Below the pieces are notes generated by a model that had not been told where the DNA came from, did no database searches, and was given only the letters and a program-made list of their open reading frames with translations. From Phytohabitans sp036906915 (GTDB lineage: Bacteria > Actinomycetota > Actinomycetes > Mycobacteriales > Micromonosporaceae), in NCBI RefSeq assembly GCF_036906915.1, contig NZ_JBAKHX010000025.1:1-64000 (forward strand): a stretch of DNA of 64,000 nucleotides. The letters run 5' to 3'. A program made the position numbers and the translations under genes. Positions 9,101 through 16,589 of the stretch are shown here, piece by piece (within the stretch, counting starts at the first letter, position 1; each line of letters begins with the position of its first letter).

Positions 9101-9982
9101 CGGCGGCGGGAGGTCAACGAGCTGGCCGGCAAGCTGCTGACCTCCGGCGAATGGACCGAGGGATACCGCGCCACGTTCCAAGACGCCCACAAGCACTTCA
9201 GCGACGACGACGGCGGCGACGCGGCGCTTCTGGCTGCGATGCGCCGCCACCTGGTGCACAGCCTGTTCCAGCAAGCGGTCAGCCGGTGCACGGACCAGCT
9301 GCGCACCCCGTTGCTGGTGCAACGGCGGATGGTGCCGGCGCTGGCCCGGGTCGTCCGCCAGCCGGTGTACGGGGGCCGGTACCTGGACCCGCCGCCCGAA
9401 GAGCTGGAGCGCATCGGGCTTCTGCCCCTCACCACGCCCACCTTTCCAGCGTCGGTCTCTTTCATCGACACCAGCCGGTACGCGGAGAAGGCGGAGAACC
9501 AGCAGGTGGGTCGCGGCTTCGCCAACCAACTGGAGCGGGAGGCTGTGCTCTGGGCCCTGCGTGCGTACGACCGGGAGCTGCTCGACGCCGGCGTGCGCAA
9601 GGCGAGCGTCAGCATCCTGGCTTTCTACAAGGCCCAATCGACGGCGCTGGCCGCGCAGATCGGCCGGATGAAGCTCCGGGTCCTGGAGCCCGGCGTTATC
9701 GACGTCATCGACGCGATCCAGGGCCAGCAGGCAGACATCGTGCTGCTGAGCTTCACGCGCGCCATCAGTGGCCGGCCGAGCAGCCGATTCGGCCGGTGGC
9801 TGCAGGACGTGCGCCGGCTCAACGTCGCCTGCACCCGTGCGCGGCGGGCGCTCGTGCTCGTCGGGCACGCCGACACGCTGCGCCGGCTCAACGGCGTGGA
9901 CGAGGCGAAGGCCTTCTACGAGCACCTCTTCACGCTGTTCGCGGAGGATCCCGACTACCAGCTGAAGGGACGGTTCAAGTGA
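6122..9982 (+). CDS. SF1 (UPF1-like, COG1112-type) helicase with long coiled-coil insertion
   Basis: A 1286-residue superfamily 1 helicase, expected to translocate on RNA or DNA. An N-terminal region of about 320 residues precedes the AAA_11-type core: Walker A GPPGTGKTT at residues 338-346, then LAPSHVAVDEVL (motif Ia). Motif II is DEAS at 915-918, followed by GDEHQLPP (motif III). The second RecA domain carries DAIQGQQADIVLLSF (motif V) and RLNVACTRARRALVLVG (motif VI) near 1195-1250. Residues about 395-890, between motifs Ia and II, are an Ala/Glu/Arg-rich coiled coil of roughly 500 residues, far longer than in UPF1. The start is the ATG overlapping the CARF stop (ATGA); reading-through frames upstream are ignored. 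The stop overlaps the next gene (GTGA). The core resembles the Mokosh helicase. Confidence 0.88.
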   Translation: MTQPLSLPQRWVDELTRQRIASIQPLIHLSYLRGGVVLPAGCTTEDVRADLEQEAWLVRDQRRRENWFRLGGTRYEVVVKSRPAENGGHTMAVAYEVSLLDAVPPTVRMRPQVRFVSVFDEFGCDLGAVLKQLEEAAAARFRLQRARQPPGLRRHGSLRALVSKEYGQLGTLLTLLAERAARQRDVEVAGTVVAGDRPRIELDSLADGLNRRRITIQVENDDYNTQVSRVDGRVLTVDPIRDWDVPAGTRVQVTAASRFAMRQNAEALQRFQRDQIDGDWEDLATLLCAPKQLTMPNPVPQPLRYFCDSDPDTEPLNQAQRAAVAGALASPHAYLIQGPPGTGKTTVISELIQQLIARGERVLMLAPSHVAVDEVLSRVGPKPGVRALRITWNTDKVDAELHPYLFDRVGRDLARRALREGAGRRARWSQRAADLDEELARLGDLRDALREEQRVATAYRAAMVELIALREAVDALAAEADGELAEAAAELDSAHEAESAALSRAARAADAAADLERTVRPGLATLRETVADALDLVRAVETAQAQAADAERMVADWSATIDGRAARLDQWRRYAAQTEPVVNSGLAQAAQRLAAHRSHMARQQNIRWLDRIGLGTVYSDRRELVRLEQDWQRWADRRAQLDRSAAQAAKDERDLAEFTGHREAWQRLLRDRAAKFRAAADAWSAGAERVAAGLAEVVGGAPGRRNLAEGSLADWTKLCDGLVTGLDRFLSAPHKGPRLPDRPATSQLKALLDRYQSVVQREVSRAANARAATEQRVRAEALVAQRRAQAETVRAETRADIEAATGAAEQWRQALTAATVSLSALVGRHDRAMSLEEVTKQLDVVSAERVRISRYEKLRERWERLTADQPADELVEDVRKSFVRATNLVCATTKGIVSRGSQPVRDTDYDTLIVDEASRVTESEFLIGAVRARRWVLVGDEHQLPPHVDGDDEQHLHALTAIHRMERGAAATLDAAIDDLAVLWKEDEELHEFRRREVNELAGKLLTSGEWTEGYRATFQDAHKHFSDDDGGDAALLAAMRRHLVHSLFQQAVSRCTDQLRTPLLVQRRMVPALARVVRQPVYGGRYLDPPPEELERIGLLPLTTPTFPASVSFIDTSRYAEKAENQQVGRGFANQLEREAVLWALRAYDRELLDAGVRKASVSILAFYKAQSTALAAQIGRMKLRVLEPGVIDVIDAIQGQQADIVLLSFTRAISGRPSSRFGRWLQDVRRLNVACTRARRALVLVGHADTLRRLNGVDEAKAFYEHLFTLFAEDPDYQLKGRFK

Positions 9983-11187
9983 ACCCGTCCTACGACTGGG
10001 GGCCGGTGCCACCCAAGCTGCCCCGCGGCGCGATCGCCGAGGTGACGGAGGTCCTGCTGCCGATCCACCTCTGGCGCGCGCCGGTCACGAAGGTGGTGCC
10101 GCAAGGTCTGTCCACAGTGGAGCAGTTTGTCATCGAGGCAGCGTTGGACCTGGGCGACATCACCGTGACGGATGTCGCCGAGGTCACCGGCCTGCCACCC
10201 GAGTTGGCCGCGCGCATCACCGCACGGGTTGCGGCGGTCGGCGTCCTGGCCCCGATCCCGGGCACGGAAGCGCCGCCGGCGGGCCCGGTGTACCAGCCGG
10301 TGTCGCCCGCCGCTGAGCAGGCGCTCGCGAAGGCCGCGCTGCACGAGTTCCATCGTGCGCACCTGACGTTCATGTACCTCCCCCGCACCGACGAGCTGCT
10401 CGCCTTCGAGGGAGGCGAGGGCGGGCCGGGCGCGCCTCTCGTGCACCGCCTCGCGTCGGCGTACCACGCTCCCATGCCGGCCGGCGTCGCCGGTGCCGAC
10501 AGCGCCGAGTTTCTCAACGCCCGAATCTCGGCCGGCACCGTGCTCGGATTGCCCGACTGGGTGCACGCCGCTGAGCCCGACGAGAGCCGTCTGCCGGAAA
10601 CCTGCCCGGCGTATCGCTGCCGCGGCCACCTAAAGGCGGATCAGGGCGCCGTGCTTCAGCTTGTGGATGCCAACAAGTCGCGGCGCACGCAGCAGGTCGG
10701 GTTCGCCAAGGTGGCGGTCGGCCTCAGCGGCTGGCTCGCCTCGCTGGCCGGATCCCTCGACGGCGCGTTCGCCGGCTGGGGCACGCCGTCGCTCAGCCCA
10801 CAGCGGCTGACGCCGGACGGCGGAGGCTGGTCCTTCAGCCTGACCGACGAGCTCGCCCGCGCCGTGCTGGACGCGGATCTGCCGTTGACCCGCCCGCTCG
10901 GCCTCAGCATCCGTGACGAGGAGGCAGTGCTGTCGGTCGGCGTCCGGCTGATGCCGGCTGATGACGGCGCTCGGGCCACGTTCGCGCTGGATCGAGCCGT
11001 CGGCGTGGTGCTGGCGGTACCTCTTGAGCAGTTGCACACGGCCGCGCTGGCCGCCGCGATGGCGGCCGCCGTGACCGACTACGACGTCGCACCCACGACG
11101 GACGAGGTCCGCGCGGAGCTGTGGCACCGCCGCCAGTTCTTCCGGTTGTATGCGTTGAGGGCCGCCGATGACTTCGCCTACGACTGA
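9979..11187 (+). CDS. Unrecognised protein of the CARF-helicase-PLD operon
   Basis: A 402-residue protein I do not recognise. The GTG start overlaps the helicase stop by four bases (GTGA), and its 3' end overlaps the PLD gene by 20 bases, so it is surely translated with the operon. The N-terminus (about residues 35-90) has a predicted winged-helix pattern: STVEQFVIEAALDLGDITV, then DVAEVTGLPPELAARITARV and a short wing. The remainder alternates helices and strands with no visible nuclease, kinase or ATPase motif. It has no signal peptide or membrane segment. The position between helicase and nuclease suggests an adaptor or substrate-recognition subunit, but that is inference only. Confidence 0.6.
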   Translation: MNPSYDWGPVPPKLPRGAIAEVTEVLLPIHLWRAPVTKVVPQGLSTVEQFVIEAALDLGDITVTDVAEVTGLPPELAARITARVAAVGVLAPIPGTEAPPAGPVYQPVSPAAEQALAKAALHEFHRAHLTFMYLPRTDELLAFEGGEGGPGAPLVHRLASAYHAPMPAGVAGADSAEFLNARISAGTVLGLPDWVHAAEPDESRLPETCPAYRCRGHLKADQGAVLQLVDANKSRRTQQVGFAKVAVGLSGWLASLAGSLDGAFAGWGTPSLSPQRLTPDGGGWSFSLTDELARAVLDADLPLTRPLGLSIRDEEAVLSVGVRLMPADDGARATFALDRAVGVVLAVPLEQLHTAALAAAMAAAVTDYDVAPTTDEVRAELWHRRQFFRLYALRAADDFAYD

Positions 11188-12685
11188 CAGCAGCGCCTCC
11201 GTGGACCTCGGGACACTTGTGGTGACCGGTGGTTTCTTCGTCTACCGCTTGGACGCTCCACATCGGACGCCCTTCGTACCGACGGCCGGCGCATCGCAGC
11301 GCTACCGGCACAGCCTCACCTATTCCGGCGGCGGCTCCACAAGCCGCGCCGACGTGCTGGAACTGATCGACAGCGCGCGCCGGAAGGTCTTCGTCGCCAG
11401 CTACTTCATCGGTGACGCGGAGGTTCGCGAGGCGCTGTGCCGGGCGGCCGAACGCCTGCGCGGTGGCGTCTACGTGATCTCGGCGATGACCGACCGGGAC
11501 CTGAAGCGGGCGATCAACGAGGTCGGTGAGCACCGGCAGGTTGACGAGAAGATCGAGCGCAAGCGGTTCGAAGAGCTTACCAAGCACGGCATCGCCGTCC
11601 GTGCGTACGAGGGCTGCCACGCCAAGTTCGCAGTAGTGGACGATCGGGTGGCGCTGGTGTCGAGCGCCAACCTCACCACCGACGGCCTCGACACCACCGG
11701 TGAGAACGGCGTGGTGGTCGACGCACCAGCCGTCGCCGAGGTGATCGCGCGGTTCTTCGCGGTGCTGTGGCACGGCAGCAGCTGGGAGATGGCTATGACC
11801 GGCGAACCGGACGTCGGCGAGCGCACGGTAAGCGGCCCGCCGGTCCGGCTGCCCGCGCCGGAGCCGGACGCGGTCGGTCCTATCTGGACTCTCGGGGAAC
11901 AGCAGTACATCCGCGAGGCGATCGCCAGCCTGATCCGATCCGCGCACAGTGAGCTGCTGCTTGCGACGTACAGCCTCGAGGGCATGATCCGCCACCCAGA
12001 CCTGTTGCTGGATCACGTCCGGGACGCAGTGGAGCGGGGCGTCGAGGTTCGCCTCCTGCTGCGCGGGCGCAACCACATCGCGTCACACACGGCCGACGCG
12101 GCCGCGCTGGCGGCGTTGGGTGTCCAGCTGTACCCGTGCCGGCGAAATCACGCGAAGGGCGTGATCGCCGACCGGGAGCGGGGCGCCCTCTTCTCGGCCA
12201 ACTTCGACGCCAGCCACGGCCTCGACCGAGACGTCGAGCTCGGCATGCGGCTCGACGGCACTCCGGCGCTAGCGGAGGCGCTCCGATACTTCGAGCACGC
12301 GATCGCCGAACGCGATCTCGACTACGCCCGCGATCCCGCCGCGCACGTTCTAGCAGCGCGCCTACACAGCTACGAGCTGACCCCGTGGCCGCTGCCCGAC
12401 GAGTTGGGCCTGGTTGTCGAGGACGCAGACTGGACGTTCTTGTGCGACCTTACGGAGGGCCCAGTCCTCTTCACCGGCCGCGCCGAGGACGATCTGCGTA
12501 TCTACGCCGGCCGCCGGGCGTGGCGGGTGACCCAGGACGAGCCGGCACGCCTGACGCGCGTGGCCGGCTCGCAGCCGATGACGGCGGCCGACCGGATGGC
12601 GACCTGGCTCACCGTGAAGCGGGACGAAAAGGCGAGAGCGCCGCGGGGTATCTGCGCCGCCAGGTTTCACCGCCTCACCCGATAG
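11168..12685 (+). CDS. Phospholipase D-family nuclease with two HKD motifs
   Basis: Last gene of the operon; 505 residues. Two complete PLD active sites are visible: His151-Lys153-Asp158 (HAKFAVVD, followed by SSANLT) and His328-Lys330-Asp335 (HAKGVIAD, followed by SANFDASHG). Each is preceded by a PLDc strand-helix unit (IDSARRKVFVASYFIG; IRSAHSELLLATYSLEG). Such two-site proteins act as phosphodiesterases; in defence loci (DISARM DrmC, Mokosh MkoB/MkoC) they are regarded as nucleases. The last 100 residues lack a known domain. The ATG lies inside the preceding gene (20-base overlap). No signal peptide is present, so it acts in the cytoplasm, consistent with a nucleic-acid substrate. Confidence 0.85.
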   Translation: MTSPTTDSSASVDLGTLVVTGGFFVYRLDAPHRTPFVPTAGASQRYRHSLTYSGGGSTSRADVLELIDSARRKVFVASYFIGDAEVREALCRAAERLRGGVYVISAMTDRDLKRAINEVGEHRQVDEKIERKRFEELTKHGIAVRAYEGCHAKFAVVDDRVALVSSANLTTDGLDTTGENGVVVDAPAVAEVIARFFAVLWHGSSWEMAMTGEPDVGERTVSGPPVRLPAPEPDAVGPIWTLGEQQYIREAIASLIRSAHSELLLATYSLEGMIRHPDLLLDHVRDAVERGVEVRLLLRGRNHIASHTADAAALAALGVQLYPCRRNHAKGVIADRERGALFSANFDASHGLDRDVELGMRLDGTPALAEALRYFEHAIAERDLDYARDPAAHVLAARLHSYELTPWPLPDELGLVVEDADWTFLCDLTEGPVLFTGRAEDDLRIYAGRRAWRVTQDEPARLTRVAGSQPMTAADRMATWLTVKRDEKARAPRGICAARFHRLTR

Positions 12686-12723
12686 ACCGGCATACTCGAT
12701 CACGGTCTTGGAGAGTAGGCCGC

Positions 12724-12834
12724 ATGGATGGAGCAGATCCGGACCGCTGGTCCGCCGTCGCCGCGCGCTGGGCCGAACTGTGGGCGGGCATGCCGATCAG
12801 CACAACGCCCGTCGCATGCCGTAGTGCGCAATAA
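12724..12834 (+). pseudogene. Truncated N-terminus of a SAM-dependent methyltransferase
   Basis: A 36-codon open frame starts with DRWSAVAARWAELWAGM, which resembles the first helix of small actinobacterial class I methyltransferases (pattern RW...A.RW..LW). It then runs into unrelated sequence and stops. No methyltransferase core (GxGxG) follows in any frame. It is most likely a stub left by a deletion at the end of the defence operon. The similarity is by eye and short, so confidence is low. Confidence 0.4.
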
Positions 12835-13361
12835 CCGTAACCAATGGCCAACTACCGAGACCCGTCACAACGCCCGACAGAGCGGCCCGGGAATACCCCG
12901 GACGACGGGCGACTTGACGTCCTTGGAGGGGTCAAGCGTTGATAGACGCGGTCACCGCCCAGCTGGCCCGCATGACGATGCCTTCCAGGCCCCGGGCCGC
13001 TGCTCAGCTGGGTGGTGACCCCTAGCCGACCATGTGCGCATGCGCCCGCCGAGCGAGCCACATGGCTTAGGTGCACACTCCTCTGCCCGCCGACCCAGGC
13101 CGGGTTTCCGCAAGCCAGAAAGCGATCGCGCCGCTGCGCCCCGATGTCGAGCGAGCCCTCGTGGAGTCCTATCTGCACGCGCCGCAGGCGGAGCGACGCA
13201 GGTGCCGGTCCGAGGATTTCTGTAAGCACGACGCGACCCAGCTCAAGGCACGCATCGGCGACTAAGTCTGTCGCGGGCGGCGAGGTAGGTGTCCGGTCGA
13301 GGTGGCAGGGAGGGCAACAACACCTATTGCCCCTCCGCAAGTTCGGCCAAGATGAGTTAGG
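12835..13361. other. Gene-poor junction between two defence loci
   Basis: About 530 bases without a supported gene. A short frame at 13071-13265 (64 codons, GTG) has protein-like composition (RPDVERALVESYLHAP) but no ribosome site or recognisable family, and may be debris of a larger gene. The region lies between a methyltransferase stub and the 3' end of the XRE/ImmA gene, consistent with an insertion or deletion scar. Confidence 0.4.
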
Positions 13362-14495
13362 TCAAAGTTCGACGGCAGGCCGCTCATCTGGCTCGACACC
13401 GACGATCATGCGAACTTCTTCATCTGGGAGTCCGGCTTGTTGAGCTAGCAGGGCGAGCGGTACGCCAATGCCTGAGGCGACATCAACAGCCCGGCGTAAC
13501 AACAGGGGGCGTTCCGGGCTTCCGAGGTTGCCGGGTTCGTGTTTTCGCCACCCTTTGGCGGACATGACCTTCAGCGCTTGCACATAAATGCGTTCGTCCA
13601 TGACATCGAGGGTGAATGCTCGTCTGAGAAGCGCGCCGATGGAAACGTGCCAGTGCGCCTTGAGCCGCAGAAGCGTTGGCCAGTCGGCCTTAGCGGGTAA
13701 CTGACCTCTGATTTCGTCGGCTGGCATGAGGAACGCTGCGGCAAACTGATTCGCCTGTGCCTCGATGACTTTATTCCCGGCTTGATCTTCGCGATGTAGG
13801 ACGAGGTGCGCAAGTTCGTGTGCAGCATCGAACCGAGAGCGGTCTCGAAGGTTCTTGTCAGCGCCCAGCACGACTACGGGACGGTCAGCGAAGGGCACAG
13901 AGAACGCGTCGATCTCTGTGTGGCCGACGTTAAGTCTGGTCGTTACGATTCCATGGCGTTCGAGAAGGAGCACCATATCGTCGATCGGTCCTGGCGGTAC
14001 TTGCCACTGCGTTCGCACATTGGCTGCGGCGCGTTCGATTTCCTCACGCGTGGCCTGGACACTAAGTTCGCCTTGTGTACGGGGCAAATCGACATCGGGA
14101 AGGCGCACAAAGCGCTCAAGCTCCCGTGCGACTTCTCGGGCGAGTTCGACGTGCGCGAGGGCGCGCTGCCTGTCGCGGGGAGGTGCCGAGCGGAGACTAC
14201 GGAAGAAGCCGTTGGTCGCTCCGACCACGTCGGGGCGGGCGGGCGCTGCGAAGAATGCCAACGGTACGCGGAGCGCGACTGCTAGGCGCTGGAGTGTGGC
14301 GCTGGACGGCTTGGCGTGGCCCTGCTCGAACTGGCTCAGTGACGCGGCGCGTATCCCACCTATCTCGCGGGCGAGCTGGACCTGGCTGAGACCGCGCAGT
14401 TCGCGAGCCACTCGGAGCCGACGGCGATCGAACAGGACCGCCACGTCCGCGGCCGGCACGTCCGTCGGCTGGCTGTTGGCCATCTGTAGCGCCAC
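13362..14495 (-). CDS. XRE-family regulator with ImmA/IrrE metallopeptidase domain
   Basis: A 377-residue fusion of an N-terminal Cro/CI helix-turn-helix (about residues 25-85: RVARELRGLSQVQLAREIGG, then LSQFEQGHAKPS) and an ImmA/IrrE zinc peptidase domain (COG2856). The catalytic HELAH is at residues 226-230, followed by a downstream glutamate in EAQANQFAAAFLMP. Proteins of this design repress genes and are inactivated, or cleave a partner repressor, on stress or phage signals. It is divergent from the CBASS operon across a 200-base intergenic region, so it may control that operon; this is inference. The start is GTG 14495, with ATG 14483 as alternative; a good promoter lies 60-90 bases upstream. 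Confidence 0.85.
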   Translation of the reverse strand: MALQMANSQPTDVPAADVAVLFDRRRLRVARELRGLSQVQLAREIGGIRAASLSQFEQGHAKPSSATLQRLAVALRVPLAFFAAPARPDVVGATNGFFRSLRSAPPRDRQRALAHVELAREVARELERFVRLPDVDLPRTQGELSVQATREEIERAAANVRTQWQVPPGPIDDMVLLLERHGIVTTRLNVGHTEIDAFSVPFADRPVVVLGADKNLRDRSRFDAAHELAHLVLHREDQAGNKVIEAQANQFAAAFLMPADEIRGQLPAKADWPTLLRLKAHWHVSIGALLRRAFTLDVMDERIYVQALKVMSAKGWRKHEPGNLGSPERPLLLRRAVDVASGIGVPLALLAQQAGLPDEEVRMIVGVEPDERPAVEL

Positions 14496-14552
14496 CGCCT
14501 CACTCGCTCGGATCCACGGGCCCCTTTTGATCGATTGCAGGGCAGTTCAGAC

Positions 14553-14581
14553 CTTATACCAGGCGAAACCGGGCCGCGCAA
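14553..14581 (-). promoter_or_regulatory. Promoter for the XRE/ImmA gene
   Basis: On the minus strand, TTGCGC (14576-14581) and TATAAG (14553-14558) are separated by exactly 17 bases, a standard housekeeping sigma pattern pointing at the XRE/ImmA gene. It lies in the region shared with the divergent CBASS operon. Confidence 0.55.
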
Positions 14582-14697
14582 GAGAGAACGTGGCGACCTA
14601 TGTGGTGAACGTGAGCGTGTGGCGTCGTGTAATCTGCGATGATCGCGAAACAGTTGTCGAAAACTGAGGCAGACGAGCTGAAGGGAGACGGAGCGCG

Positions 14698-15609
14698 GTG
14701 AAGGTACAGGAGTGCGTCGTGGTGAACGACGTCGTCCGCCACGACGCGCGGGGGCCGGCGCTGTGGGACGAGATCATCGTCCCGGAGGAGGTGAAGGAGC
14801 AGCTCGCGAACCAGGCGCTGTTGTCGTTGCTGGTGCGGCCGCGTTCGCCGTTCGTGGCGACCGCGCTGCACGGGATGTGCACGTTGTACGGGCCGCCCGG
14901 GACCGGCAAGACCACCTTGGCTCGTGGGCTGCCGCAGCAGCTGGCCGGCTACGTGTCGGGGCGTGAGGTGCGGTTGATCGAAATCAACCCGCACGGGTTG
15001 ATGAGCGCCGAGCACGGCCAGTCCCAGCAGCGCGTCGACGAGCTGCTCGGCGACTACCTGCCGTCCTTGGCCGCAGATGGGATGCCGACGGTCATCGTGC
15101 TGGATGAGGTGGAGTCGATGGCGGTGGCCCGCTCGGCGGCCTCGCTCGCGGCGAACCCTGCGGACGTGCACCGGGCAACCGACGCGGTGCTGACCGCGCT
15201 GGACCGCAACGCCCAACTGCACCCGCACCTGTTCGTCGTGGCCACGAGCAACTTCACCAAGGCGTTGGACGAGGCGTTCCTGTCCCGGTCCGACGCCGCG
15301 ATCCTGGTGCCGCTACCGGACACGGCCGCGGTACGGGCCATCTTGGCCTCCACGCTCAACGCCCTCGCCGAGACGTACCCGGCGCTTGGCCGGCTCGTGG
15401 ACGACGACGCCTTGGCGGAAGTCGCAGCGCGGGCAGTCGGATTGGACGGCCGGCGCGTCCGCAAGGCCGTCTTCCAGGCCCTCGCTAGCACGCGCGCCAC
15501 CGTTATCGAGCCCGGCCGGCTTGAGCTCAACGACCTCGCCGACACCCTGCAGGCTGTGACTGACCAGCAAGCGATGACGGCCGCAGGAGGTCGTGATGCT
15601 GCGCAGTAG
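14698..15609 (+). CDS. cap6: CBASS Pch2/TRIP13-like AAA+ ATPase (Cap6)
   Basis: First gene of a type III CBASS operon; 303 residues. A single AAA+ module: Walker A GPPGTGKTT near residue 65, Walker B TVIVLDEVESM near 132-141, sensor 1 in VVATSNFTKALDEAF and a following arginine (LSRSD). The small C-terminal helical domain holds GLDGRRVRKAVFQAL, the TRIP13-type sensor 2 region. TRIP13 relatives in CBASS unfold closed HORMA proteins and so switch off CD-NTase activation. The GTG start has an AAGGGAG ribosome site at 14681-14687. It overlaps the next gene by 14 bases. The HORMA and CD-NTase genes immediately downstream confirm the assignment. Confidence 0.88.
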   Translation: MKVQECVVVNDVVRHDARGPALWDEIIVPEEVKEQLANQALLSLLVRPRSPFVATALHGMCTLYGPPGTGKTTLARGLPQQLAGYVSGREVRLIEINPHGLMSAEHGQSQQRVDELLGDYLPSLAADGMPTVIVLDEVESMAVARSAASLAANPADVHRATDAVLTALDRNAQLHPHLFVVATSNFTKALDEAFLSRSDAAILVPLPDTAAVRAILASTLNALAETYPALGRLVDDDALAEVAARAVGLDGRRVRKAVFQALASTRATVIEPGRLELNDLADTLQAVTDQQAMTAAGGRDAAQ

Positions 15610-16081
15610 GACGATCGTCGCCGCGCCGGTGCGCAGCGCGAGCGCCAGCTGGCAGGTCATCACCGACCTGGTCGCCGACACCATCGCGGTATCTGGCTTC
15701 TTGGCTAGGGGCGAGGCGGAGATCGCCATGCTGGCCGCCGCCCCGGCCGGCCGGATGCTCATCGCCGGCGGTCACCTGGACCGCCATCCCCTCGTGCTCG
15801 TCGTCGGGGCGGTGCACTGCGCGATCACCACGGTCTCCGGCACCGCGGCGCTGAACGCCGAGGAGAACCTCAACGTCATCCCTGGTGCCGCGACCGCTAC
15901 CACCTTCACCATCTACCTGCCGTCCCCGCAGCCGCTGGTGAAGGTCGTCGCTGAGGCGGCCGCCGGTCACGAACGCCTATCGGTCGAGGCGCCACCCGCG
16001 TCGCAGCCGCGAGCCGCGGCGGCCGCCGGTGCTCCTTTGGTCGACACTGAGGCGCTGCGTGGGGCGGTGACGGGACGGTGA
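15596..16081 (+). CDS. Unrecognised small CBASS protein (possible second HORMA or closure partner)
   Basis: A 161-residue protein between the TRIP13-like ATPase and the HORMA gene, overlapping both (14 bases at 5', GTGA at 3'). The start is ATG 15596 (GTG 15593 is next to it), behind AGGAGG at 15585-15590. The first 120 residues form a compact domain (MLIAGGHLDRHPLVLVVGAV, then a strand-rich part), after which an Ala/Pro-rich linker leads to a conserved-looking C-terminal tail, APLVDTEALRGAVTGR. HORMA proteins bind short linear closure motifs, and some type III CBASS operons encode two HORMA proteins. The tail would suit a closure peptide, but neither HORMA homology nor binding is demonstrated. 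I do not recognise the fold. Confidence 0.55.
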   Translation: MLRSRTIVAAPVRSASASWQVITDLVADTIAVSGFLARGEAEIAMLAAAPAGRMLIAGGHLDRHPLVLVVGAVHCAITTVSGTAALNAEENLNVIPGAATATTFTIYLPSPQPLVKVVAEAAAGHERLSVEAPPASQPRAAAAAGAPLVDTEALRGAVTGR

Positions 16082-16578
16082 CGACCACTGCCACACACTC
16101 ATACACTCGGGTCCACACCGCCACACACCTGACCGAGGTCATCCTCGGGACGATTGGCGACATCCTCGCCGACCTCGGCATCCACACCGGACCGCTGCAA
16201 GCCCGGTGGGCGACCAACGAGAACGCCATCAAGGCGTGGATCGCCGAGGGCTCCCTCGCCATGGTGGTGCTCGAGTGCCACCCGCCCACGGGGCCGGCGA
16301 AACCGGTGATCGAGTTCCCCGTCGCCTACACCACCTCCGGCACCGGCGACGCCCAGTTCACCACCTCGCGCGCCCGACTGGCCCGCTTTTTGGCCAAGAT
16401 CAACCGGGTCCCGGCCGGAACAACCTTTGGCCTGGTGTGCACGTTCAACGGCACACACAGCGAGCAGCCGGGCTGGAGCGCGACCACGCGCTCGTCCACC
16501 GCTGGGCTGCAGGGCCTCACCTTCGGCACGATCGGCACCGCCTCGCACGCCTCGGCCGGCCTGCGCTACTACCACTGA
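16078..16578 (+). CDS. cap7: CBASS HORMA-domain protein (Cap7)
   Basis: A 166-residue bacterial HORMA protein. The N-terminal segment (TATHSYTRVHTATHLTEVIL) is the first strand and long helix typical of bacterial HORMA domains. The C-terminus (LQGLTFGTIGTASHASAGL) corresponds to the mobile safety-belt end. In type III CBASS the HORMA protein closes around a peptide on sensing infection and then activates the CD-NTase; the TRIP13 ATPase reverses this. The GTG start overlaps the previous stop (GTGA). It ends 11 bases before the CD-NTase start. The assignment rests on overall pattern plus operon context, which is unambiguous. Confidence 0.8.
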   Translation: MTTTATHSYTRVHTATHLTEVILGTIGDILADLGIHTGPLQARWATNENAIKAWIAEGSLAMVVLECHPPTGPAKPVIEFPVAYTTSGTGDAQFTTSRARLARFLAKINRVPAGTTFGLVCTFNGTHSEQPGWSATTRSSTAGLQGLTFGTIGTASHASAGLRYYH

Positions 16579-16589
16579 CAGGAACAGTG

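Noticed and set aside
7625..10012. A 795-residue open frame on the minus strand opposite the SF1 helicase
   Set aside because: Arg/Gly/Pro-biased shadow of the high-GC helicase gene, no domains or ribosome site; the plus-strand gene has clear motifs throughout.
12136..12834. 232-residue plus-strand frame overlapping the PLD gene
   Set aside because: Most of it is an out-of-frame shadow of the PLD gene; only the last 36 codons resemble a separate protein stub.
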